From Candidatus Nomurabacteria bacterium (GTDB lineage Bacteria; Patescibacteriota; Minisyncoccia; Phycocordibacterales; UBA918), in NCBI GenBank assembly GCA_943359405.1, contig CALRHO010000013.1, positions 1 to 14,978 of the forward strand: a stretch of 14,978 nt of DNA, written 5' to 3'. The position numbers were made by a program, and so were the translations under genes. The notes below the pieces were generated by a model that saw only the letters and a list, made by a program, of their open reading frames with translations, ran no database searches and was not told the origin of the DNA. Below are positions 1 through 6,123 of this stretch, one piece after another (the stretch's first letter is position 1; every line of letters starts with the position of its first letter).

Positions 1-255
1 GAAGTAACGTACGGAGCATTGATTGTGCGTGGGGAACGCCGTGAAGAGTTGGCAGTGATGCCAGGCTCCCCGGCTGACAAGGCGGGTTTGCGTGAAAATG
101 ACATCATTCTCGCTATAGACGATGAAGAATTGCGTGATCGTGACTTAGCAACAGTATTGCGAGGCAAAGCGGTAGATGTAACTGTGACGCTACGCGTTTG
201 GTCAGCTGGAACGGAAAAGACTGTCCCTGTTACGCTTACTGCGGCTCCAGAATAG
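1..255 (+). CDS. HtrA/DegP-like serine protease, C-terminal PDZ domain (5' end outside window)
   Basis: The reading frame is open from base 1 and ends at TAG 253-255, giving 84 residues of a longer protein. The visible part is a PDZ domain: a GALIV strand, then the ligand-loop region GSPADKAGLRENDIILAIDDEEL, followed by alternating strands (VDVTVTLRVW, KTVPVTL) up to the C-terminus. In trypsin-like HtrA/DegP/DegS proteases this domain follows the protease domain, binds exposed C-terminal peptides of misfolded envelope proteins and controls activity. The catalytic His-Asp-Ser triad would lie upstream and is not seen. Another PDZ protein, such as a C-terminal processing peptidase or an RseP-type site-2 protease, is possible but less likely because PDZ is the last domain here. 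The next gene begins about 50 bases later on the same strand, so co-transcription is possible. Confidence 0.75.
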   Translation, partial: EVTYGALIVRGERREELAVMPGSPADKAGLRENDIILAIDDEELRDRDLATVLRGKAVDVTVTLRVWSAGTEKTVPVTLTAAPE

Positions 256-287
256 GGGAGAGTACTCGTGATTATCGATGAAGTTTT

Positions 288-296
288 TGGTACACT
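288..296 (+). promoter_or_regulatory. Extended -10 promoter just upstream of the 305 start
   Basis: TGG-TACACT is an extended -10 element (TGnTANNNT type). It ends 8 bases before ATG 305, so transcription would begin within about three bases of the start codon. No clear -35 is seen. It supports 305 rather than 278 as the start, because 278 lies upstream of the promoter box. Confidence 0.45.
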
Positions 297-304
297 GTGC
301 GGGT

Positions 305-481
305 ATGGACTTCTTACGTTTCGTCTTTTCGTTTCTGTATGTACGTAACTGGTACAATGGTCAGATGGAGCTTTCTCGGTCACGCGTGGCACTGTTTGCA
401 TCGGCACTCTTTCTCTTTATGCTGGCATTTACGATTATCGCCATTTTACAAGCACCAATTGAATATGTAGTACAACCATGA
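305..481 (+). CDS. Small membrane protein of unknown function
   Basis: A 58-residue protein with a basic/aromatic N-terminal stretch (FLRFVFSFLYVRNWYNGQMELSRSR) and one strong membrane helix (about residues 27-50, VALFASALFLFMLAFTIIAIL). I do not recognise a named family. The YVRNWYNG-type motif before a single helix resembles small uncharacterised proteins I associate with Parcubacteria, but that is recollection. ATG 305 was chosen because an extended -10 box lies directly upstream. ATG 278 adds only nine residues and precedes that box. A third in-frame ATG at 365 lies 6 bases after another TGG-TACAAT box (350-358) and would leave a 38-residue protein that is mostly membrane helix. The stop overlaps the next start by four bases (ATGA), indicating translational coupling with the following membrane protein. 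Confidence 0.55.
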   Translation: MDFLRFVFSFLYVRNWYNGQMELSRSRVALFASALFLFMLAFTIIAILQAPIEYVVQP

Positions 482-948
482 AGCGGTTTTTGATAATTAC
501 CAGTAGTCTGATGGTGTTTGTATTAGTACTCGCGGTGGCGTTGTTTGTGTACGTCCAAATCGTATTCGCCCCGCCACAGCCTGCGGAAGTGGTCGAGGAC
601 ACTCCACCAATTTCAACAGTACCTAATTCTGAGTCAGCGCCTGATAGCCAGCCCCGGCTCCCTAGTGAACCGAGTGTCGAAAGTGAACCAAGTGTTGAGA
701 AAGCACCAGAGCCAACCAATGCCACCATTCCCGTACCTACAAACCCCATACCCCTTTCGTCGCTGCCACTTACAAATACCCAAAAAGAACTTCTCCGAAG
801 TGCTGGTATTGATCCAGAGACTTTTATCATCACGCCGGAAATGATTACCTGTGCTCAAGACCGTCTCGGGGCAGCTCGTTTTGCTGAAATTGTGGCTGGC
901 GATGCCCCTGGTCCAACTGAAGTATTCAGTCTCCTGCGTTGCCTCTAG
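478..948 (+). CDS. Membrane-anchored hypothetical protein with Pro/Ser/Glu-rich linker and C-terminal Cys-pair domain
   Basis: A 156-residue protein in three parts. Residues 4-30 form an N-terminal membrane anchor (IITSSLMVFVLVLAVALFVYV). Residues 31-95 are a low-complexity linker rich in Pro, Ser, Glu and Thr, including a PSVESEPSVEK repeat. Residues 96-156 are a compact predicted helical domain (LTNTQKELLRSAGID, ITPEMITCAQDRLG, FAEIVAGDAPGPTEVFSLLRC). Cys125 and Cys155 could form a disulfide outside the membrane, with the linker holding the domain away from the cell surface. No family is recognised. The ATG overlaps the previous stop by four bases, and both are small single-pass membrane proteins, so they may act together. 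The stop is directly followed by a GGGGA/TCCCC hairpin, after which the next gene has its own promoter box. Confidence 0.7.
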   Translation: MKRFLIITSSLMVFVLVLAVALFVYVQIVFAPPQPAEVVEDTPPISTVPNSESAPDSQPRLPSEPSVESEPSVEKAPEPTNATIPVPTNPIPLSSLPLTNTQKELLRSAGIDPETFIITPEMITCAQDRLGAARFAEIVAGDAPGPTEVFSLLRCL

Positions 949-950
949 TC

Positions 951-981
951 GGGGACAGACACTCCCCTGAAGCGATTTTTT
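951..981 (+). terminator. Possible weak intrinsic terminator
   Basis: GGGGA (951-955) pairs with TCCCC (963-967) around a 7-base loop, and a run of six T follows at 976-981. The stem is only 5 bp and the T-run starts 8 bases after it, so termination would be weak. It sits between the stop at 948 and the -10 box at 986. Confidence 0.3.
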
Positions 982-985
982 GTAG

Positions 986-991
986 TATAAT
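986..991 (+). promoter_or_regulatory. TATAAT -10 box directly before the 999 start
   Basis: A perfect TATAAT ends 7 bases before ATG 999, so the transcript would begin about one base before the start codon (near-leaderless). No good -35 is seen at the expected distance. This box argues against the longer reading frame that begins at 939. Confidence 0.55.
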
Positions 992-998
992 GATAAAT

Positions 999-2108
999 AT
1001 GAAGTATTTTTTGACCATTGGCGCGCTGGTGTCGTGCGTCTTTTTTCCAGTAGTTACGCCAGCTGAAGCGCGCAGTGTCGTGCGTGTAGAAGATTCCATA
1101 ACAGTCCCCCGCGATGCGGTAGCTGATGGAGATCTCTATGGGGTGGGCAGCGAAGCTGTTGTGTCGGGTACAGTCACGGGTGATTTTTATGCAGCTGTGG
1201 GTGAACTGACCATTACTGGTTCTGTTGCCTCTGATACAGTAGCGCTCGCTGGTATGGTGGACGTGAGCGGGACGGTTACTGATGATCTGCGACTGGTTGC
1301 AGACTCGGTGACCATTTCTGGCACCATTGTCGGTGATTTGTTTGTGATTGCGCGTAAACTCAATGTACTCTCTGAGGCAAAGATTCAAGGAGATATTTTG
1401 TTTTTTGGGCAGGAAGGAGTCATTGCTGGCGCTGTTGGCAACGATGTGTTAGGTCGTGTGACTGAGTTGCGTATTGATGGTCCGGTGGCGGGGGGCGTTG
1501 ATGTAACGGTGGGGGCTCTCACGCTTGGTGACCGGGCAGCCGTGACTGGTGACGTGCGTTACGAGAGTGCGGCGTCGGTGGTACGGGCACCGGCAGCCGT
1601 TGTTTCTGGCTCTGTGGTACAAGCAGAGGGAGTGGCACCAGACCCCTACGCATACTTAAAAGGAGTAGCAGAAACAATCCTGGTGCTCCTCTTTGCAGTT
1701 CTCAGCTGGTATTTACTCTTGCGACGTAATTTAGAGTTAGTGACCGAAGCAGCATCCCGCTCGCTGTTGCGGTCGGGTCTCTTGGGTGCTGCCGTACTGC
1801 TTGTGACACCTCTCATTATGGGAATTTTGTTTGCTAGTCAGTTGGGAGTCCTCGTGGGGATTTTACTTTTGATGCTTTACCTACTCACGGTGGTGCTTGC
1901 GGCGGTTGGTTCGATTGCAATGACGGGGGAGCTCGTTCGGCGCTTCTTGCGGCCACAACAGCGGTTTGGCTTGCTGTACATTGTGCTCGGTGCTGCCATC
2001 GTTGGGCTCTGTCTTACGATACCGGCACTCGCAACAATTCCGCTACTGCTCGTCTTTTTCATCACCCTGGGAGCCATTGCGGAACGAATCTATCACACGA
2101 TTCGGTAG
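999..2108 (+). CDS. Secreted/membrane polymer-forming (bactofilin-like) beta-helix protein
   Basis: A 369-residue protein. Residues 1-24 look like a signal peptide (MKYFLTIGALVSCVFFPVV, ending AEA before R25). Residues 30 to about 205 carry short imperfect repeats of roughly 18-20 residues (SGTVTGDF, TGSVASD, SGTVTDDL, SGTIVGDL, QGDILFF), the pattern of a right-handed beta-helix as in bactofilins and polymer-forming proteins. From about residue 220 four or five hydrophobic segments follow (VAETILVLLFAVLSWYLLL, SGLLGAAVLLVTPLIMGILF, LGVLVGILLLMLYLLTVVL, FGLLYIVLGAAIVGL, IPLLLVFFITLGAI), so the helix is tethered to the membrane on the outer face. Classical bactofilins are cytoplasmic and lack this arrangement. 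The start is set by the TATAAT box at 986-991 and by the signal peptide beginning exactly there. The next gene starts 12 bases after the stop. A structural envelope role is inferred. Confidence 0.7.
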   Translation: MKYFLTIGALVSCVFFPVVTPAEARSVVRVEDSITVPRDAVADGDLYGVGSEAVVSGTVTGDFYAAVGELTITGSVASDTVALAGMVDVSGTVTDDLRLVADSVTISGTIVGDLFVIARKLNVLSEAKIQGDILFFGQEGVIAGAVGNDVLGRVTELRIDGPVAGGVDVTVGALTLGDRAAVTGDVRYESAASVVRAPAAVVSGSVVQAEGVAPDPYAYLKGVAETILVLLFAVLSWYLLLRRNLELVTEAASRSLLRSGLLGAAVLLVTPLIMGILFASQLGVLVGILLLMLYLLTVVLAAVGSIAMTGELVRRFLRPQQRFGLLYIVLGAAIVGLCLTIPALATIPLLLVFFITLGAIAERIYHTIR

Positions 2109-2120
2109 TTGGGTATCACT

Positions 2121-2957
2121 ATGAGCTATACGAGAGCGCTTGTTTCAGTGCTTTCAGATATAACCCAATTCTTACTTGGAAGTGGTGCGAAAAATTCACT
2201 ACCCGCGCCCTCGGTCCTATCACTTCCTTCTCCGTCACTACAGCCACCACTAACGAAAATCCGCACGCGCACCGATGTACCGGTTAGGCACGAACCACTG
2301 TCACCGCCGCTTTCGACGCATACTACTGCGTACAGTGCGTATGATGATGTACCTCTCTATCAAGGTCCAATTCGAGCGCTTGACACTGTCTGTATGGTAC
2401 TACCATATGCGGCTCCGGTGGTGGTGGAGCGCCATGAGGGTCAGTTTACGCAGGTGGTAGTCTCATCGGTGCGTGGGTGGGTCTATAAGGATGCCCTGAT
2501 TTATAATGAACAGGAAATATTTCCGCACCTACTGGTGGGTCAGTGTTACGACGCTCATCATGTAGCTACTATTGCTATACGGCGACTCCTTAAGGATTCT
2601 TTTGCCGCTGTTGACCTAGCGGTACCATTGTTGTCTACCGAGTATGTATCATATCGTCTCATGCGGCTTCTGCGTACCATTGCTTGGCCCGCGGTTCGTC
2701 CTCGACCTCCTGGGCGGTGGCATGAATTGCTGCAGAGTGTATCTGGTGTTCAGACAGGTATTGTGCCACGTACTGGCGCACTGATGGAATGGGTTGACGA
2801 TGAGGGTGAGGGTGCGCTCCGCTTTGTTGAGGCGGTGTATCCAGACCAGTCAGTACTCGTGTCTGGAATTATTAATACCGAGGGGTGCTATGACACAGTG
2901 CGCTTCACTGAAGCGGACTGGCGGTCGCTCCGGCCGGTCTTCCTCATGGTTGGGTAA
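2121..2957 (+). CDS. SH3-like protein with degenerate CHAP (NlpC/P60-like) domain
   Basis: A 278-residue protein. Residues 1-75 are a low-complexity, Ser/Pro/Thr-rich region after a weakly hydrophobic start. About residues 75-125 form an SH3-like fold (DDVPLYQGPIRAL, PVVVERHEGQFTQVVV, VRGWVYKDAL), usually a cell-wall or peptide ligand binder. Residues about 170-278 follow the layout of CHAP amidase domains: TEYVSYRL where the Cys helix should be, IAWP...RWHELL, VPRTGALMEWV, then FVEAVYPDQSVLVSG. The catalytic Cys position appears to be Ser172 and the catalytic His (normally in a GHVAFVE-type strand) is Ala232, so an active enzyme is unlikely. I infer a wall-binding or scaffold protein. ATG 2121 is used; the frame also contains TTG 2109 directly after the previous stop. 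The gene follows the beta-helix gene closely and probably shares its transcript. The CHAP assignment is by motif reading only. Confidence 0.55.
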   Translation: MSYTRALVSVLSDITQFLLGSGAKNSLPAPSVLSLPSPSLQPPLTKIRTRTDVPVRHEPLSPPLSTHTTAYSAYDDVPLYQGPIRALDTVCMVLPYAAPVVVERHEGQFTQVVVSSVRGWVYKDALIYNEQEIFPHLLVGQCYDAHHVATIAIRRLLKDSFAAVDLAVPLLSTEYVSYRLMRLLRTIAWPAVRPRPPGRWHELLQSVSGVQTGIVPRTGALMEWVDDEGEGALRFVEAVYPDQSVLVSGIINTEGCYDTVRFTEADWRSLRPVFLMVG

Positions 2958-2961
2958 TTTA

Positions 2962-2970
2962 TGCTACCAT
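2962..2970 (+). promoter_or_regulatory. Extended -10 promoter directly before the HAD gene
   Basis: TGC-TACCAT is an extended -10 element ending 9 bases before ATG 2980, placing the transcript start within about four bases of the ATG. It begins right after the previous stop codon (TAA 2955-2957), so a fresh transcript may start here for the HAD-pspC-phr-mutY run. Confidence 0.45.
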
Positions 2971-2979
2971 AGGGCACAT

Positions 2980-3675
2980 ATGGCTACGCAATCCCCGGTT
3001 GCTTTTTTTGACATCGACGGTACCGTGTTTCGTTCCAGTCTCCTTATTGAGTTGGTCGAGGCGCTCGTGCGTGAAGGTGTCTTTCCTCAGGTAGCACGCG
3101 AGGCGTATGAGGATGCATACCGGGCGTGGCAGTCTCGCGAAGGAACGTACCAGGCGTACGTGGAAGCGGTAGTGGCCAGTTTTCGGGCACAGTTGCGCGG
3201 TGTCTACTATGGTGATTTTGCCGATGTGGGACGTCAGGTGGTGGGAGTCCAAAGTAAGCGTGTGTACCGCTATACTCGTGATCTTTTGCATGAGCTCAAG
3301 CGCGAGGGCTACCTTCTAATTGCTATTTCTCAGTCACCGAAAACCATTCTTGATGAATTTTGTGCGCAATATGGATTTGATAAGGTGTATGGTCGTGTCT
3401 TCGAGCTTGGTCCGCAAGATCGTTTTACTGGACAGGGTATTGACGAGCATTTGATTTCCAACAAGGCCGCGATTGTAGAGCGTGTCTTTTCCCGCCACCC
3501 GGAGCTTTCTCGCCAACGCTCACTAGCGGTCGGGGATACAGAGTCTGATATACCGCTCCTGGAGGCTGTTGATCGACCAATTTGTTTTAACCCCAACGCG
3601 GTGCTTTATAATCATGCCCAATTGCGCGAGTGGCCCGTGGTGGTAGAGCGTAAGGATGTAATTTATCATCTATAA
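2980..3675 (+). CDS. HAD-superfamily subfamily IB phosphatase (SerB-like)
   Basis: A 231-residue cytoplasmic HAD hydrolase with all four motifs. Motif I is FFDIDGTVF (nucleophile Asp11, acid/base Asp13), motif II is the Ser of AISQSP, motif III is the Lys of SNKAAIVE, and motif IV is VGDTESDIPLLE, which binds Mg2+. A helical cap (about residues 20-95, EALVREGVFPQVAREAYEDAYRAW and following) lies between motifs I and II, the arrangement of the IB group that includes phosphoserine phosphatase and related small-molecule phosphatases. The substrate cannot be told from sequence; phosphoserine or a phosphorylated alcohol/lipid head group are possibilities. ATG 2980 was chosen because MATQSPVAFFDIDGT is the normal N-terminus, with DxD near residue 11, and because a promoter box lies just upstream. 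The frame stays open 62 codons further up but overlaps the previous gene. The pspC gene starts 8 bases after the stop. Confidence 0.85.
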   Translation: MATQSPVAFFDIDGTVFRSSLLIELVEALVREGVFPQVAREAYEDAYRAWQSREGTYQAYVEAVVASFRAQLRGVYYGDFADVGRQVVGVQSKRVYRYTRDLLHELKREGYLLIAISQSPKTILDEFCAQYGFDKVYGRVFELGPQDRFTGQGIDEHLISNKAAIVERVFSRHPELSRQRSLAVGDTESDIPLLEAVDRPICFNPNAVLYNHAQLREWPVVVERKDVIYHL

Positions 3676-3676
3676 C
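3671..3676 (+). promoter_or_regulatory. -10-like box overlapping the HAD stop, before pspC
   Basis: TATAAC ends 7 bases before ATG 3684 and includes the TAA stop of the HAD gene. The spacing is the same as at 986-999. It may be a secondary internal promoter for pspC-phr-mutY; alone it is weak evidence. Confidence 0.25.
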
Positions 3677-3683
3677 TAGTGCT

Positions 3684-3899
3684 ATGACGAAGAAACTAGA
3701 ACGACTAGAAGAGGGGCGGGTAATTGCGGGAGTACTGGCGGGTCTTGCGAAGTACTTTGATCAAGACCCTGTGTTGTTTCGGCTCATTTCGATTGTGATA
3801 CTCATTCTGACTGGAATTTTTCCCGGTGCTCTCTTGTATTTCATCGCGTGGCTCATCATCCCAAAAGAGCAACGTCATGAGTATACGGTGATTGAGTGA
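3684..3899 (+). CDS. PspC-domain membrane protein
   Basis: A 71-residue protein that is almost entirely a PspC domain. Residues 7-26 give the amphipathic entry motif (LEEGRVIAGVLAGLAKYFDQDPVLFRL), then one long hydrophobic region with a Gly-Pro hinge (ISIVILILTGIFPGALLYFIAWLIIPKE). PspC proteins sit in the inner membrane. In proteobacteria PspC works with PspB to sense membrane stress and relieve PspA inhibition of PspF; stand-alone PspC domains are common elsewhere with unclear partners. No pspA, pspB or pspF is present here. The gene lies 8 bases after the HAD gene and its TGA is within a few bases of the photolyase start, so it is embedded in the repair-gene transcript. Confidence 0.85.
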   Translation: MTKKLERLEEGRVIAGVLAGLAKYFDQDPVLFRLISIVILILTGIFPGALLYFIAWLIIPKEQRHEYTVIE

Positions 3900-3901
3900 G
3901 T

Positions 3902-5269
3902 ATGACTTTTGACGAGCGTAGGGTTCGAAATCGTAATACGGCACCAATCGGTCTGGGGCCGGTGGTGTACTGGATGCAGCGCGATCAGCGTGTACAGGAT
4001 AATTGGGCACTTCTATATGCGGCCACGGCGGCGAAGGAGCGAAATGTGCCATTGGCGGTAGTTTTTAGTCTGGTTGATACGTTTGGTCAGACAACGTACC
4101 GGCACTATGATTTTATGTTTAAGGGCCTCTCTGAAGTTGAAGTTACTTTACGGAGCCGGGACATCAGTTTTTTTCTCCTGCGGGGTGAGCCCACGAAGAC
4201 GATTCCGGCGTTTGTGGCAAAGTATGATGTGGGTGAGGTGGTGGTTGACCAAAATCCGCTACGATTTACAAATGCCTGGCGGTCAAAGGTGGCTGACTTG
4301 CTTCCCGTGCGGCTCACTGAGGTGGATGCGCATAATATCGTCCCCGTGTGGGTGGCGAGTCAGAAGGCCGAGTTTGCAGCTTACACGTTTCGGCCAAAGA
4401 TAACCCGACTCCTCCGTGAGTTTCTAACGGAGTTTCCTTCGTTACCAGAGGTGGCTACCTTGCCAAGACCGCCTGCAAACGATTGGGAGGCGCTTCTTGA
4501 TGCCGTGAAGACCGATCGTTCGGTCGCTGCGGTATCGTGGATCATGCCCGGTGCGCAGGCGGGAAGGAAAGCCCTCCGAGCCTTCTGTGCTGAGCGACTC
4601 TCTGGTTACGATATAGGGCGTAATGACCCAAATGAAAACGCTCAGTCAAACCTTTCCCCATACCTCCACTTTGGGCAACTGGCCCCGCAACGTGTCGCGC
4701 TTGAAGTGCGAGCAGCCGAAACACCTCGGGATGACCGCGATGCGTTTCTAGAGGAACTCATAGTGCGTCGAGAGTTGACCGATAACTACTGTTTTTATAC
4801 AGAGGAATACGACCAGGTGGCGGGGGCGCACGAGTGGGCACAAAAGACCATTGCTGAACATGCCAAAGATGTCCGAGAGTACGTGTATGATCGGGTGGCG
4901 CTTGAGGCAGGGGCAACGCATGATCCGCTCTGGAATGCGATGCAAATACAGCTTCGTCAGAGCGGAAAACTCCATGGTTGGTGTCGTATGTACTGGGCAA
5001 AAAAAATCTTGGAATGGAGTGCGGATACGCAAACAGCTATTACTAATGCCCTCTACCTCAACGATCGTTACGAACTGGATGGTAATGACCCGAGTGGGGT
5101 TGTTGGTGTGATGTGGTCAATTGCGGGGGTACACGATCGAGCATGGAATGAACGTCCCATTTTTGGCAAGATTCGCTACATGAATTTTGCGGGGGCGAAG
5201 CGTAAATTTGATGTGGCGGCATACATAGAGCGGTGGAGTGGTACTCCGGCGACCACACTGTTTTCATGA
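3902..5269 (+). CDS. phr: Class II CPD deoxyribodipyrimidine photolyase
   Basis: A 455-residue flavoenzyme that splits cyclobutane pyrimidine dimers with blue/near-UV light using FADH-. Class II membership is read from: YWMQRDQRVQDNWALLYA at residues 23-40; the FAD-region motif LSPYLHFGQ; ELIVRRELTDNYCFY; DPLWNAMQIQL; LHGWCRMYWAKKILEW, which carries the class II tryptophans; NALYLNDRYELDGNDPSG; and the C-terminal block VGVMWSIAGVHDRAWNERPIFGKIRYMN. Length matches the family (about 450-500), with no truncation. ATG 3902 is used, 2 bases after the pspC stop; GTG 3896, overlapping that stop, would add two residues. Its own stop overlaps the ATG of the mutY-like gene (ATGA), so the two repair enzymes are translationally coupled. 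A photolyase implies exposure to light or acquisition from a surface-dwelling organism. Confidence 0.93.
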   Translation: MTFDERRVRNRNTAPIGLGPVVYWMQRDQRVQDNWALLYAATAAKERNVPLAVVFSLVDTFGQTTYRHYDFMFKGLSEVEVTLRSRDISFFLLRGEPTKTIPAFVAKYDVGEVVVDQNPLRFTNAWRSKVADLLPVRLTEVDAHNIVPVWVASQKAEFAAYTFRPKITRLLREFLTEFPSLPEVATLPRPPANDWEALLDAVKTDRSVAAVSWIMPGAQAGRKALRAFCAERLSGYDIGRNDPNENAQSNLSPYLHFGQLAPQRVALEVRAAETPRDDRDAFLEELIVRRELTDNYCFYTEEYDQVAGAHEWAQKTIAEHAKDVREYVYDRVALEAGATHDPLWNAMQIQLRQSGKLHGWCRMYWAKKILEWSADTQTAITNALYLNDRYELDGNDPSGVVGVMWSIAGVHDRAWNERPIFGKIRYMNFAGAKRKFDVAAYIERWSGTPATTLFS

Positions 5270-6093
5270 GTGCCATACTGAGTCAGTTACGCCGAGTGGT
5301 GTGGAAGTATTATAAAGCGCATGGGCGGCATAGCTTGCCGTGGCGACTCACCACTGACCCCTACGCTATCTTGGTTTCAGAGGTAATGCTGCAGCAGACG
5401 CAGGTATTGCGGGTAATACCAAAGTACCGGGCTTTTATGGCAACCTATCCGACCGTCCACGACCTAGCAGCAACATCATTAGCTGATGTGTTGCGACAAT
5501 GGCAAGGGCTCGGCTATAACCGTCGGGCGAAACTACTGCAAAGGACGGCGCAGGCGGTTGTTTCAGATTTTTCGGGGCAATTTCCGCGTGCTGAAGCGGC
5601 GTTGCGTTCTCTGCCTGGTGTGGGTCCGTATACGGCGTCGGCGGTGCTTGCGTTTGCGTACAATGAGCCGGTGGTACTCATCGAAACTAATGTCCGTACC
5701 GTTTTTCTCCATCACTGCTTTCCAGGCGCGGTAGCAGTGCCTGATAGTGCCTTGTTGCCACTGATCGCAGAAGCGCTACCAAAGGAGCGGGCGCGTGAGT
5801 GGTATGCTGCACTTATGGACTACGGGTCACACCTAAAGGTGCAGTATGGGAACGTCAGTCGACGCAGCCAAGCGTACGTAAAGCAGTCGCGGTTTGCGGG
5901 TAGTAACCGGCAGGTGCGTGGTGCGATTGTTCGTGCACTCAGCAAGTATCCAGACGGTCTCACCGCTGCTTCTCTCAGACGGGCGATTGCCGGAGATGGC
6001 GTTGTGGTGCGAGTTATACGTAGTCAACTCAATGCGTTGCAGGCGGAGGGTATCGTGACAAAAATAAAGCACCGCTACTACCTCCCACACTAA
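5266..6093 (+). CDS. mutY: MutY-like A/G-specific adenine glycosylase lacking the FeS cluster
   Basis: A 275-residue HhH-GPD DNA glycosylase; MutY removes adenine mispaired with 8-oxoguanine. SLPWRLTTDPYAILVSEVMLQQTQV (residues 23-47) is the MutY signature and keeps catalytic Glu39. LPGVGPYTASAVLAF is the helix-hairpin-helix. Three departures are visible. The catalytic Asp of the LDGNVKRV-type strand is Glu140 here (VLIETNVRTVF). The C-x6-C-x2-C-x5-C cluster after the HhH-GPD core is absent; the region reads ALMDYGSHLKVQYGNVSRRS. The MutT-like C-terminal domain that recognises 8-oxoG is replaced by about 70 residues resembling a winged helix (VRGAIVRALSKYPDGLTAASLRRAI...LNALQAEGIVTKIKHRYYLP). 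Activity and specificity are therefore uncertain, and it could be a general HhH-GPD glycosylase. ATG 5266 overlaps the photolyase stop. No terminator is obvious between it and the convergent MFS gene. Confidence 0.8.
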   Translation: MSAILSQLRRVVWKYYKAHGRHSLPWRLTTDPYAILVSEVMLQQTQVLRVIPKYRAFMATYPTVHDLAATSLADVLRQWQGLGYNRRAKLLQRTAQAVVSDFSGQFPRAEAALRSLPGVGPYTASAVLAFAYNEPVVLIETNVRTVFLHHCFPGAVAVPDSALLPLIAEALPKERAREWYAALMDYGSHLKVQYGNVSRRSQAYVKQSRFAGSNRQVRGAIVRALSKYPDGLTAASLRRAIAGDGVVVRVIRSQLNALQAEGIVTKIKHRYYLPH

Positions 6094-6123
6094 GTACGCT
6101 CGTATACCGTAGCAGGAAGGGAG

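Noticed and set aside
435..833. 132-residue minus-strand frame opposite the Pro/Ser-rich linker
   Set aside because: Its Gly/Ser/Leu repeats mirror the repetitive linker on the coding strand; it has no start signal and conflicts with the coupled + strand genes.
950..970. GGGGACAGACACTCCCC as part of a REP-type element linked to Y1 transposases
   Set aside because: Only one copy is in the window and no such transposase is present; it is listed only as a weak terminator hairpin.
1026..1037. LVSC near residue 13 of the beta-helix protein as a lipobox
   Set aside because: The hydrophobic stretch before the Cys is too short for a lipoprotein signal and continues past it to an AEA cleavage site, so an ordinary signal peptide fits better.
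2115..2127. ATCACTATGAGCT shared by the starts at 2121 and 14478
   Set aside because: A 13-base match between two places in a 15-kb window is within chance, and the genes are unrelated.
2794..2979. N-terminal extension of the HAD phosphatase by 62 codons
   Set aside because: It overlaps the previous gene, lacks HAD features, and lies upstream of the promoter box; motif I is at its usual place with ATG 2980.
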